The position numbers were made by a program, and so were the translations under genes. A stretch of 32,594 nt of DNA from Gnetum montanum (Eukaryota; Streptophyta; Gnetopsida; Gnetales; Gnetaceae), in the NCBI GenBank assembly GCA_015680685.1, contig MNCI01035156.1, positions 721,756-754,349 of the forward strand. Reading direction: 5' to 3'. Positions within the stretch are counted from its first letter, which is position 1. Each line of letters starts with the position of its first letter. Below the pieces are notes generated by a model, which saw only the letters and a program-made list of their open reading frames with translations, ran no database searches and was not told the origin of the DNA. Positions 19,640 to 30,690 of the stretch are shown here, piece after piece.

Positions 19640-20550
19640 AATATTTTCATGGGAAGATTGACAACATTGATCCAATTAGAGACAACATGGATTAACATTA
19701 TAGTGCAAATCTAAAGTGGTGTTTCATGTAAAGGGATCTTAAAAGTATTTGATGCAAAGGATGAGGGTGTTGGAGATGAAAGGCAACCACCCACATTAGG
19801 TTGTGATGGTTTGGAAGGATTATTGGATTAGAAAAATCATTATTTCCTGGAACAATTATTTGAACCACTCACTTGGAAGGCCGATTGTAAATGTATAGCC
19901 CTTGTAGCATTTCGGTGCTGCAGCTATGGGGGAATTTCGTTGAATGGATGGAGCAAGAGGTAACTATGTTGAGGGTAGAGGGATGTGCGTAGACACATGT
20001 GAAGGATGGTATGAATATGGGTTCTTCCCTTGAGTAGATGGTGCATGAGTTCGATGGTACTCTGAAGGGTAGTAGTGATATTGGAATGATGCATAGCTTG
20101 TAGAGCTTCATGGAGAATTGGGTTGTTGAACATAGTATCCATATGAATCTGGTTGCCTATAAGGGTATTGTTCTCTTGGCGATGGCATTCCCCACAATTG
20201 TGGTTGGTGGTTGGTGCCATTGTTGATATTGTTCATATGTTTATGGTGGAGTTCCACTTGGATAGTAAGCTTATTGTTGCAGGTGTAACTGCCTTGGATT
20301 GCCTTGAGGATAAGGTAATCATTTGGGTGCTTGCCTTATTGCTAGTTGCAAATTTAGCATGTACATCCTAGACTCTTGTAAGTCTGACACCATAGAGAAA
20401 AATCCCTTAGGATGATCATATTAACAAATGTCACACCCATGATCATCATTAGAGTTTGTCTTCATAACTTCTTCTACTATAAAAACTTTACTCATACCTC
20501 TCTAGTAGGCACATTCAGCTTCTTTTTGCCTCTTACAGTTATCATCACTA
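19640..20550 (-). pseudogene. gag C-terminal region / gag-protease linker, decayed
   Basis: Overlapping minus-strand frames (20220-19924, 20111-19869) and a stop-laden frame between them cover the stretch from the end of the gag core to the protease. One part reads NSNDDHGCDIC followed by DHPKGFF, resembling the single C..C..H..C zinc knuckle found here in Athila-type gag (CENCGGDH). The remainder is rich in H, T, P and Q, as is usual for this linker. Several frame changes are needed to follow it, so indels are present. The exact boundary between gag and pol cannot be set. Confidence 0.5.
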
Positions 20551-22029
20551 TTCTAATTTTTTAGATTCTTCAATAATCCTCATATGAATTTGGAAATTTT
20601 CATCCAAAGAGTCCCATAATTCATCAACCTTTCCCAAAATATCAAAAATAGATTTTTGGATGGGCAAGGTTTTCCTACTCACCACTTCATTGAGTGGTGA
20701 TTCCTCCTCATCATAGAATCAGACCTCTCTTTTTCTAATGGAAGGATCCATATTATATTCTTTTGCACTTTTCCATTTTCACAACTCACCTTCTTCTATT
20801 ACAACTTACTCTATCAGCCTTTGGATTTGATGAGCTCTTAGTTTGGATAGTCTCCCTTGGGCATAAATCCCAAGAGTTCTTCTAGTTTCTACACTAAGCC
20901 CATCTATGATGTGGTGGAGTTGTTCCCTTTGAGAATAATCATGGCTAGGACATTGGTGTAAGAGAGAATAATATCTATCCATGGTGACATGAAAGGATTC
21001 ATGTGTTTCCTATTTCTAGCCTTGGATTTTTCTTCTCATATTGAACACTCTAGAGTATGTTTGGTATTTGTAATTAAATAGTTCCAGCATGGTACTCCAT
21101 CTACAAATGGATTCCAGTTCTAAGGAGTAGTGCTAGCTTTTCACTTTCTTGATGAGTGTCCTAGAAATGATTTTGAGTTTCTGTCAATCATTTTAATGTT
21201 TTGTAAGGCACAGGCATTGTGGAAAGCTTGTAGATGTGTCTATGGATTAGAGTTATACACCCCTCAAATCTTGAAATATTGTTTATTCTAAGCGCTTGAT
21301 CTAACTATCTTTCACATGCCGAGTTGGAATCTTAACTACCTCTACAATGTTAAGAATGCTTTGAGTTACCAATAAAGGCTTATCATCATCATGATTTTGT
21401 TGTTGCCTATGATGTTCTCTATTACCCCTTTGTTCATTACAGGCTTGGTGATCAGTGTTGTTGTCCAATAGAGCATCTCCATCACAGTTATTCATTTTGT
21501 AATGTCTTTTAGAATTAGAAGAAGAGGAAGAAGAGGATGCAAATGAAGAGGATGAAGAGGGAGGAGCACTACCACCACCATGGTATCTACCAACTTCCCT
21601 TTAGTTATTATGACCATGTTCATCGATTTTTTTATTGTTTTGATGCTTATTCGATTCCTTGCCTTGAGTGACATCTTTTTCTAAACCTAGATTGTTGATT
21701 GTGGATCGCAGGTTCAGGATCACACCCCCATCATTAGTAACAATGGGTGGAGAATTATCATTTTAAGAGCCCTCAGAGGAAGGATCCTTATTATCATCTT
21801 GGTTCAATAGGAATAAGGGATTAGTGAACCATTTTCCCTTCATAGCTTCATGATGCTTCTCCTAGTGTTGATCTCACTTGCATTATGTTTCAGTGGGATG
21901 GTAGTCTTGATAGTCATAGTCATGCACAACATACTCCTCTTGAAGATCATGGATGCCCAACTTCTTAAGAGTTCGAAGTAGCATCACGAGCACAAATTGA
22001 TTGGGAGGCATTACAATGTTTCTTTCCAT
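20550..22029 (-). pseudogene. gag capsid polyprotein, decayed
   Basis: Gag packages the element RNA into virus-like particles. The first ATG after the primer-binding site is at 22029-22027 and begins MERNIVMPPNQFVLVMLLRT. The N-terminal third includes a Ser-rich run (GGGSAPPSSSSSF) and an N/H/Q-rich stretch (open from 21495 to 21301). The retrotransposon gag core at about 21060-20850 reads ESFHVTMDRYYSLLHQCPSH, REQLHHIIDGLS and VETRRTLG, matching the family pattern ESF...W.RF..LL..CPHH........F..GL. The C-terminal part is acidic (YDEEESPLNEVVSRK, KVDELWDSLDENF). Numerous TAG/TGA/TAA stops are present. Confidence 0.82.
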
Positions 22030-22263
22030 ATCATGGTGAGGTTAGGCACATACTCATCTAGATGAGTACATATGACTTTGCACTCCTATGGGACCAGTGG
22101 TTTGACATTGTCACACCTATGAGAAGGAGAAGAAATTTTGCTATAAATAAAATAATCAATGTGCTTTTATAATTATGTAATTGAGAATGATGTCAACCTT
22201 GAGGTTTGTCCAACAATATTAATAATATTTACTAATCCTAGATAGTACATGTTTCAACAAATA

Positions 22264-22284
22264 GAGTCCCTAGTAATGATGCCA
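22264..22284 (-). other. primer-binding site, TGGCGCC type, decayed
   Basis: One base after the CA end of the 5' LTR, the minus strand reads TGGCATCATTACTAGGGACT. The usual Athila/Tat sequence here is TGGCGCCGTTGCCGGGGACT (tRNA-Asp type), as I remember it. Every difference between the two is a C-to-T or G-to-A transition. Confidence 0.75.
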
Positions 22285-22285
22285 A

Positions 22286-23218
22286 TGATGAGTGGCCGAG
22301 GTATCCCTATGTCCAACCATACGAATCGCAAAGCATTCATTCATGATCTAATCGAATTTTGTGGACTCTATAGTTTTTGGTACACTAGTCTTTTAGGAAG
22401 TGATCCTTGGCCTAATGGTCATTCGTTGTCTTTCCAATTACACTTGTGATGTACATGGTATGATTAAGTGTAATCGAGGCATATGATTTTTATTTTTTTG
22501 TGTTTTATGTTCTTTGGTGCTTAAAGTAGAGAAATGAAGTAATTTAATAACTAATTTAATTTAACTACTTAACTATTCTCTAACTGGTCCTAACATAAGC
22601 ATCTAATCCCACTTTCTATACATGTCCTAAACCAATGTATCCACTACTAGGTTACAAAGTACTATGCTACTAAGTGCACCAAGCAATAACACTGCTAGAA
22701 ATACCAAGTGAATACGTGTTTACGCTTGAAGTGGTCATACTTATGTATTTAATCTATTTAGCTTAATTAATTAACTAATTGCTCAAAGTCTAATTTAGCT
22801 CGATTAATGCATAATTAATGAAACTAATAAATGTATAAATAAATCATTAATCTATTCTAAGTGCTACAAGGTTTGATCAAAAGGCTCATCTTTATTGCCG
22901 TACACACTGGTGTCATTTAGGTACAACAATGCTCAAATAAAGATTTGTACACTTTCTAACTCTTGCTATGGGCACTTAGAGAAATATTCTAACTTTCAAA
23001 TAGACAAACTACAAGAACTTGGCTACTACAATGACTTGAATGATCATAAACATGGTTGGGAGCTCGTATTTATAGTTTTTGCTACATGACTACATCAACA
23101 GGGTTCTGTAGACATAGTAAACACTATGTCGACAAGGCAACACCATATAAACGAGGCCTCATTGATGAGGCCATGTTAACGGGGTTCCATTGATGTGACA
23201 CTTTGACATTAATCATCA
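22286..23218 (-). repeat. 5' LTR of the gypsy element
   Basis: This is the upstream LTR in element sense. It has edges TGATGA/TCATCA and is homologous throughout to 6054-7006. The TATAAATA box is at 23067-23074 on the minus strand. The U3 portion (about 23090-23218) holds degraded copies of the CATCAATG/GAGGCC palindromic module that is clearer in the other LTR. The short open frames inside it are not genes. Confidence 0.9.
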
Positions 23219-24260
23219 TTCAAATATTTCTCACTGAAATTTAGATGGACATTTTCTTTTACCTAAGGAAAATGTTCTTCTTATGTAGATTCCTTATATC
23301 CTCTAGACATCTTGGATTTTTGAATTGAAATTAAAGTTGTGGGTTTTATTAAAATTAAGCTAGTCCTTTTTTTCATTTTCAACCATTGGATAGAAGTTAG
23401 TTTCAATTAAATTTTCAAAATTTTATTATGTATTGGAGAGTTTATTTACAAATTATAAGCAAGTTGGGATTTCAATTTCAATCATTTAGTTACAAAATTA
23501 ATTTTATGTCATTATTCTTTTCTAATGAACATGTGATCTACACTATGCAAGGCTTGATGAGTCTAACTAATAAGCTATGTCCTAGATTTGCTAAAATTCG
23601 ATTTTGGTTTCAATTGTGAAGTTTCTACATCAAAGAATTTACTTGTTGAAGTTATGAGTTTTTTACTTTTTTTTACAATAGCTATTAAATATATATACAA
23701 TTTTTGTTGAGAACCTTGAGGTTTGAAAAAATAAATAATATTAAATTTTCTTAAACATATAGCACATGTCAAAACAAAAAATGATCCTTATAATCTCATG
23801 GTCCAAATGGCATAGATAGTGATTTTGTATCTATCATACTTTATTACTTATTCATAAAAATAGGTACATGGCTCAGGTAGCCAAAAAGTGTACAAAGGTT
23901 CTATTTTAAAAAAGTACAAAATAAATATAAATTATTGTCCAAGTTTAGAGGGTTCATCTTGTATAGATTTGATTCACCGTTCGTCCTATGTCCCTCTTTT
24001 GGTGTTTCCATGACTACTTTGGGCACTTTACATTGAAATGCAAGATGAGCGAGAACCCTTCAAATAAGAAATGTTATTATATTTTCTTCTTCATGGAGCA
24101 TATAGATTCAAGGCCAAAAGTTGCAAAATATGGCCTAGGTAAAAGGTTCCTTATAAAATATTCAAAATGTTTCAAGGTTAAGTAATGCCAAAAATTTTCC
24201 AAATATCCAAAAGAAATTCAAATGTTTGAAAGAAATCAAAAAGTCCTATATTTTATACAA

Positions 24261-24580
24261 GCATCTCTAAAGGCTAGGTCTTGGTTATCCTCATTGCTAA
24301 TAGGAACCATAAGGTCATGGAATAACCTCACTACTATGATCTAATTATCTTTTAAATTATTTTGTCTAAAAATATTACAAATTTATTCAACAAAATTCAA
24401 AGAATGTATATTTTAACTAGGCATCTCTGAAGGCCAGGTCTTGGTTATCCTCATTGCCAAGTGGATTCATTGATAACTCTTGGAATAACCTCACTACTAT
24501 CATTATATTATCTTTTTGATCCTAAACAAGTCACTTATGGTGAAGTCTTGGCAATAGCCTCACTACTAACATCCTTAATA
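24261..24580. repeat. 160-bp tandem repeat, two copies and a partial third
   Basis: GCATCTCTAAAGGCTAGGTC at 24261 recurs as GCATCTCTGAAGGCCAGGTC at 24421. Both are followed by TTGGTTATCCTCATTGC and, about 50 bases on, GGAATAACCTCACTACTAT. A weaker third piece (GTCTTGGCAATAGCCTCACT) starts near 24545. Confidence 0.85.
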
Positions 24581-26299
24581 GTTGAGGTACATGTATCATC
24601 GAAAGGATACATATTAACTATGCATCACTGTAACTCCACTAGACTCAACTACTCAATGCCATTATCTTTGCTAAATCCATACTCTCACATAAACTTACAA
24701 ATGAAAACCTAGGGTAAGAAATCCATCTAACAACCCTAATTCTCATGGAATGGATCACACTAAGAAACACTTCACTATTGCATGCAAATAGGGACACCTA
24801 AAAGATTCATAGCTCCCACTACCAACTGTCACAAATGATCACATAATTATTATTATTTTATTCCAAAAATTCAAAATTTTTCCAAGATATCAAAAAGTCC
24901 ATAATAGCCAAAATTCTACCAAATTTTGATAAAATTATATTTATATCATGAGCTAATCCAAAATAATCATAAAATATCTAAGAAAAATGTTGGGCTAATT
25001 TCTTACAATTCCAAAAATTCACCAAAAGAAATAAAATGATATTGACCAGATTAAATTATTGATTTCTATATAAAACAAGCCCAAATGATGAAAATTTGAA
25101 AGAATCTTGGCATAATAATTAAAATCATGAAAAAACAACTAAAAACCAGAAAGCAAAAAGAAAGTGCATAAAATCCATAGCAAAATAGGGTAACTAAAAA
25201 AACATAAAATAATTTTTCTTATAAAATCCATAACAAAATAAGTTAGCCATATGAAAAAGAAACTAAAATAATCTTTCTTATGGGATCTACAAGAAAATAA
25301 GATATTTAAATAAAAAATTAATCTTTCTTACCTACCAAGATGTCCAAAATTAGCCATTTATATTACTTTGAACTATTGTGCCAAAACCCCTTACAATCTA
25401 ATACAAGACGTATCGAAGGTCACAATCTATCTATAAGTGGAGTAATCAAATGCAACATGAAACATGAACTTGGGATGTGTTTAGAAATGAAAGAAACAAA
25501 CTTCACACAAAAAAAAACTAGGCTAAAAATGGTTTAGAAATGTAGAAATTATGTTGAAAATGGTTCCTATTTTAGAAACAAAAAACACAATGCACAGGGA
25601 AGTGAGGCAACAAGGAAAAGGAAAAGAAATCAAAGGAAGATAATGAAGCAAAGTTATTGTTATTTGCATATTATGCATATAACATAAGTTATACACTATG
25701 CATATAACATTTAATATATACGCTATGTATAATGTAAATGCCATTTTCCACTTGCATGTGAACTTGCTTAGTGTAAATGAAATTTGACTTTTCTTTTTAT
25801 TTTTTTAACATAAATAATTTTCATAAGTTCTTTTCCCATTTTTTCTTTCTCTAGTAACATCCTCAATGTTCATCCTCTCATAACACACACACTAGAGCTC
25901 CAAATTAATTTTCATTCAAACTTACGTGATCCTTATCAAGTGTTCTACCTAATCGTATATTGAAATCTTATCTGGGAATTACTTATCATGGTCACCTAGT
26001 TCAATGCCAAAACGTTTATGGTATTTTAGCAAACTAGAAAATATGATATCTCGAAAATCGTAACTCCAATTTTAGTAAACCAAGAGTCAAAACTAATATT
26101 TTGAACATCTCAAACACATTGGTAAGGTCAAATTCTATGTAAGACATTAGCCTAAGCTAATTCCTTAAGAAATCTAGTTTATACAATGTTAAATTATAAT
26201 TAAAAAGAAGTTCCAAATATTAGTTTAAAAACAAAAGGTAATAAGGAATATGTTTTGGGTAGCGTTAGGGTTAGAAATTACTTCATGCATAGAGTATAG

Positions 26300-26420
26300 A
26301 GTCACATGTGCATAAAAAAATAAAAGATGCATAATTAAATGTACATAATAAAGAATAAATGTACATAACTAAATGTTCATAATAAGGATTAAATATACAT
26401 CACTAAATGTGCATAAAGAA
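26300..26420. repeat. degenerate short repeats of an AAATGTACATAA-like unit
   Basis: ATGTACATAA, ATGTTCATAA, ATATACATCA and ATGTGCATAA variants recur about every 20-28 bases over roughly 120 bp. AT-rich simple structure; no function inferred. Confidence 0.6.
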
Positions 26421-26899
26421 ATGGTGCTTGATCGAGCATCTTTAAGTGGATTTTGAATCGATGAGTAGGAATGTGACAAGTGTAGGAAACATGACAAATG
26501 TAGGGAATGCAACAATTTGAGGGAGTGCAGCAGGCATGGGGCACAGCCTTGGCATAAAGGATTTTCAAGAAGAGGATGGGACAAGCATGTCATAATTTTG
26601 AATGGCTAGCAGATCAGGAGGATTTATAGGAGAGGATGTTAGAGGGGAGGTTAGGGGAAAAGGAGTTTCTTAACACCCCGAGGTTGGGGATGTGGAGGAG
26701 TGTGTGAGAGGGGATGGCTTAATGAGGCTATGGATGTGAGCCCTCTGGAGTGTAGGGCTTCGAATAGTGGAGTTAAGTCTCATCGATAAGTTTTTTTTGG
26801 TGGGTGTGCCACCTAACTTGGTTAAGAAATGGGTAGTCGTGCATTGGGGTTTTTGTTTATTTCTAAATTAGTGTAGCATGGGTTTTCTTTAGGGATTTC

Positions 26900-27800
26900 A
26901 TATCCTTTGATCATGCCATGGGTTCCTTGGAACAAATGGTGTTTGCAAGGTTCTATGTGTGGAGATTGCTTTCACCTATGAAGCTGGTCCATGAGGTTGT
27001 GCTTGACTTTCCCTCAGGGGAGGAAAAGGAAAAGATCAAATATAAGAATGTGACTATTGATCCTCAGGTGGTTAAAAAATCTGCTGGGCTTCACCATTGC
27101 AACACATGTGATAAGGTGGGGCACCAAATGGTAGACGGTTAGGTGGAAAGGTAGGGGGCTAGCTAGAAGAAAGAGGATGGGGCTTGGATGTTTGTAACCC
27201 AAAAGGAAAGGCTTCACAAAAATCCAGCCTAGGGAGTGAGACACTTTGGGCCTAGCAAGATGGTTAAGATACACACTGTTGGGGCATGGGCCATGAAATA
27301 GGGTGCACAGGCTAGTGGTAAAGGGGTGAAGGATATGGAAAGAGGTTTGGTTAAATCCTAGGATCTGTAGGGTGTTTGTAAGGGAGGAGAATTTGGTTCA
27401 TTAGGTTCATTGGTGGCATCTTGGTCACCATAGTCTTCTAGATCTTCAGTTTCCTTGGGATTACTTATCAAAGATGGATTGAGGCCAACGATATTATTTG
27501 GTCAAGGTTTGGGGTTTGAACCACCCCCCTTGATAGCTAGATTAACATGGTTTGGGGGGAAGGGGGATTTCCCTACCTTCTTAGAAGAGATTGCTAGAAA
27601 TGATGGACCTTTCCTAGCTTCACTTAACACACGCAAGGTGGGACATCCATCAATTTCTATTGCCCAAGCCAAAAGGATAGAGTTGGAGGCTGACTTGGAG
27701 GTGCAGTTGACCCTCAAGGAGGTGTTCAAATGCACAAGATGCAAGACATGGGAATCCTCTCATGGAGCTATAGGGAGTAGGGTTCCCCCTATAAAATAAA
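26900..27800 (+). pseudogene. LINE ORF1-like protein with zinc knuckle, decayed
   Basis: ORF1 proteins of plant L1-type LINEs bind the element RNA. Frames at 26918-27142 and 27455-27799 are open. The first reads VVLDFPSGEEKEKIKYKNV and then HHCNTCDKVGH, matching the usual 'I.YE..P..C..C...GH' zinc-knuckle end of the ORF1 N-terminal domain, although part of the segment between is unusual. A following stretch reads DGAWMFVTQK, typical of the linker after the knuckle (DGW..V). The 27455-27799 frame is Gly/Pro-rich and then acidic and may be ORF1's C-terminal part. Stops separate the pieces. The N-terminal DUF4283-like region is poorly preserved. Confidence 0.6.
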
Positions 27801-27995
27801 TATCCTTAAGGAGATTGTGAATAAGGAAATATGTGATGTGATATGCTTGTAGGAAACTAAATTGCAGTAGTAGGACATTCATTGGTCAGGAAGTGGTAAG
27901 GACTTGCATAAGGAGGAGTTGGAGGTCCTGTCTAAACTTTGGCTATGGATAGGAAGGTAGAGGCTTATTAGAAATAGAGATCTTGGGCAATTTCA
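27739..27995 (+). pseudogene. LINE ORF2 endonuclease N-terminus, truncated
   Basis: The frame starting at the ATG at 27739 reads MQDMGILSWSYRE, a stop, GSPYKINILKEIVNKEICDV, ICL, a stop, ETKLQ. The family pattern is M..LSWN.RGLGSP.K...LKE......D...LQETK, the start of the apurinic-type endonuclease that nicks target DNA. The metal-binding Asn of LSWN is Ser here, and the two stops correspond to GGA or CGA and to CAG codons. Resemblance fades after about 27995, so most of the nuclease domain is missing or unrecognisable. It overlaps the end of the ORF1-like frame in another frame. Confidence 0.7.
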
Positions 27996-28640
27996 GTGAT
28001 TGGATTCTAATGGTGATGTTGAATTTTGGGCCTCTTGGGTATGTGATATTGGGATTTTTGTGTTGGGTCCATTTGCTCCTAGACCTTTACAAAGCTCTAT
28101 GATTTTGTTGCCTATTTTGGTAGACCTATTTTGGTTGTGGTCCATCACATGGCGTAATATTAATGGTAGTGATTTTAAGTCTTGTGCAATTAGGGGATTC
28201 TTTTCTTCCCCTTGTATTTCCTTATTGTACATATTTTGCATTAATAAATTCTAAAAATTTTCTCAAAAACATGTTCATAATGAAATAAATATGCATAGTT
28301 AAATACTTGTGATGGCATAATAACTAAAAAAGAAGAGGAAAACTTCCTAGGGCAATTGGATTTTAACATTTACTTATAAAATATAAAGTAAATCTATGAT
28401 TGAGTTCCAATAGTACTAAAATAAAGGATAGAAAATTTTAGCAAAATATCCTAGCAAGCATATTGCATTCACTTATGTAAGAAATTAACAACAACAACAA
28501 CAACACATTTGACAATATTAAAGAATTACTCATGTGCATTAAATTAAATAATTAAATTTATGCAAATTTCTAGGTTGTGACATTAGTTAAGGTATATAAA
28601 TTCTTGATTATAACCAAGAGGAGAAAAGTTATCGAGTAGT
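27996..28640. other. unassigned DNA within the LINE region
   Basis: No domain is recognised. The open frame at 28000-28254 (+) and its minus-strand partner have no motifs. A (CAA)n run lies at 28486-28505. The stretch replaces what should be the rest of the endonuclease and the start of the polymerase, so an internal deletion or a junction between two elements is likely. Confidence 0.4.
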
Positions 28641-30170
28641 AGGAATATTTTGCTTACAAAATTGAAAAGGAGCCTAGATAGTTTAAGTCGTGTTTTTATC
28701 ATAAAGCCTCTTCATCATTTAATTTTTCTTTTAAAGATATTTACTCATTTTACAATAAAATATTTATAAGAGAAGATAATAATTCTACTATTATTGTGTA
28801 ACAAGAATCTCTCCAATTTACTCTTAAGGAAGTTACAAATGGTATTAAAAAGTTTGCATCTAACAAAGATATAGATTTAGATGGGTTATATGCATAATTA
28901 TTAATGTGGGCAGGACCTACTATTTATAGAGAAATTTAGCATAGATTAAATTCATCATAGATCAAGGATTAGATCAATAATGAAAAACTAGTAAAGCTAT
29001 CTTATTATGAAAAAATGGGGATAAAAATAATTTGAATAATTATCGAATTATTGTTATGAGTAATATTTTTGCTAAGTTATTTTACATTTTGCTAGAAAAG
29101 AGAATCAATTCTTGGGCTAAAGTTAACTTGGTCAAGGCAAGGTGTCAAAGCAAGTTTTAGACAAAATATCTTAACTACTGATCACTTAGTTACTCTCAAA
29201 TACTACATGCAGTATGTAAAAATGTCTAATAAATTTTTTTAATTTTTTTTATTAATTTATAAAACCATATGACTCAGTGGTTTGTACAAAACTATGGTTG
29301 TGTTTGCATAAAATTGGCCACCCTTCATATTTGAATGCAACAACTTAAAGATTATATTAGAAAATACTTATTGAATTTATAGATAGTAATTTAGAGAAAA
29401 AAATTTAATTCCAGAGCAATATTAAACTTAAGCAAGGTGGTCCACTTTCTTCAACTCTTTTTAGTATCTTTATTAATGAAATGCAAGATTGATTATGCGA
29501 CGGCCAAGATAGCCATGCTATCAAAATTTTATTCTAGGAAATAAATGTTCTTTTGTATGTAGATGTTGTTACCTTAATCTTCATTATGACAAAATGTATG
29601 CAAAATATGTTGCAACTTTTAGAAAATTATTGTCACACATCTAGTCTTCAAGTGAATGTGGATAAAAAAAATTGAGGATCTAGGATATATGAAATACCTA
29701 TTATAACTTTCATGTTAGAGGTACTAATGTACAAATAGTAGATTCTTATAAATATCTAAATCTTATTTATATCAACAATTATAGCCAAGAGAAGTTCACC
29801 ATAGAAAGAATAACATGAGATTTCAATACTCTACATGTTTTTAAAAGCAAGTGTGAGGATTTAGAACTTAGGGCTTGAAAGGTTAGAGAACAAAATTTTC
29901 AAAGTATCACCTATCCTACTATATTATATGGATGTGTTATTTAAAAACTTAGACTTAGTGCTAAACTTTATAATGATATTGAAAGAGTCTAAAAGAATTT
30001 TATTCTTGATGAGTTAAAGGTAAAGATGCAAACACCTTACTCAATGTTATTATGTGAATATGATTTATTACCTTTAGAATTGAAGCCTTATGTTAATTAT
30101 TACATACAGTTATAGGTTGCATATCTTCAGAGAGGAAAAATTCTCTAAATAAATTCTTGAGGATTTACAA
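28640..30170 (+). pseudogene. LINE reverse transcriptase, copy 1, decayed
   Basis: This is a plant L1-type LINE polymerase. In order, across several frames, it shows FASNKDIDLDGL (fingers), NYRIIVMSNIFAKLF and LLEKRINSWAKVN, FRQNILTTDHLVTLKYY, a degraded 'DFKKAYDSV' segment, KQGGPLSSTLFSIFINEMQD at about 29430-29490, then LLYVDVVTLI at about 29552 in place of LLYADDV.L. MLQLLENYC and SLQVNVDK follow. The C-terminal region reads PTILYGCVI, then IERV and FILDELKVKMQTPYSMLL, typical of the end of plant LINE ORF2. Stops and at least two frame changes are present. The second catalytic Asp of the YADD box is Val. Confidence 0.82.
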
Positions 30171-30690
30171 GATTTTGGTTGATATTTTTAAAGAATGTAA
30201 TGGTTGAGAAGGATGTGCAGCAAAACCTTAAGCATATTTGCTAGCTAGTCAACTAGAAGGTTTTAACATAGATGTGGTCTAATGCAAAAGGAAGAAACAA
30301 CTTTATTTACATCATATTAAATCTAATAAAATAGATGGAGAATCTCACTATCTCTAAATCTTTGTTCCAATCAAATATCAAAATGCTATCAACAAGCTTA
30401 ACATAAGTTAGTATCATCTTAGAATTGAAAGTGGAAAATGAATTAAACACCCTTGTGAAAAGAACATTTGTGGCTATGTAGGTCAAGTTCCCTTAAATAT
30501 GAGTTACATGTATTTCTCTTTGTTTTATGACTACCCATTTAAGAGAGTATTATAACGTTATAACAAAAAAAATTGTTATGAATTTTATTTTGCACTCCTA
30601 TTGGTGCTTAATCAATTTGTAGAGTCTATCTTTATTTTTCATGAAAATGGATTATTTGTCCAATAGATCCTATGGGTCTTTAGACATAAT
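30171..30690. other. linker between two LINE copies
   Basis: AT-rich plus-strand sequence with no recognised domain. It may be the decayed 3' end of LINE copy 1 (C-terminal tail and UTR). No clear poly(A) tail or target duplication was found; the A-run at 30901-30913 is the nearest candidate but lies inside sequence that may be coding. Confidence 0.4.

Larger units (their letters stand above)
6054..23218 (-). mobile_element. Athila/Tat-type Ty3/gypsy LTR retrotransposon, decayed, with nested insertions
   Basis: Two related direct repeats of 953 and 933 bp, each with the edges TGATGA...TCATCA on the plus strand, bound the element. Between them, all on the minus strand, lie gag, protease, reverse transcriptase, RNase H, zinc finger, integrase and an extra ORF, in the gypsy order with integrase after RNase H. 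The primer-binding site next to the 5' LTR resembles the TGGCGCC type of Athila/Tat elements. The pol motifs FLDGYNGDN and VFMDDFSTYG are also typical of that branch. Total length is 17.2 kb, of which roughly 4-5 kb between protease and reverse transcriptase is probably later insertion. No convincing 5-bp target duplication is visible (TCTTC on the left, TTCAA on the right). All coding parts carry stops, so it cannot be autonomous. Confidence 0.9.
23219..26880. other. AT-rich DNA, no gene recognised
   Basis: No coding motif was found on either strand. The longest open frames (24461-24712, 25523-25744, 26369-26593) are low-complexity or cover tandem repeats. Contents of note are the 160-bp tandem repeat near 24.3 kb, an ATGCATATAACAT repeat pair near 25.68 kb and a run of short AAATGTACATAA-like repeats at 26300-26420. 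From about 26440 the base composition becomes less AT-rich, approaching the LINE. Confidence 0.5.

Noticed and set aside
28486-28505. (CAA)n run as a CRISPR-like or telomeric array
   Set aside because: It is a simple trinucleotide microsatellite with no spacers.
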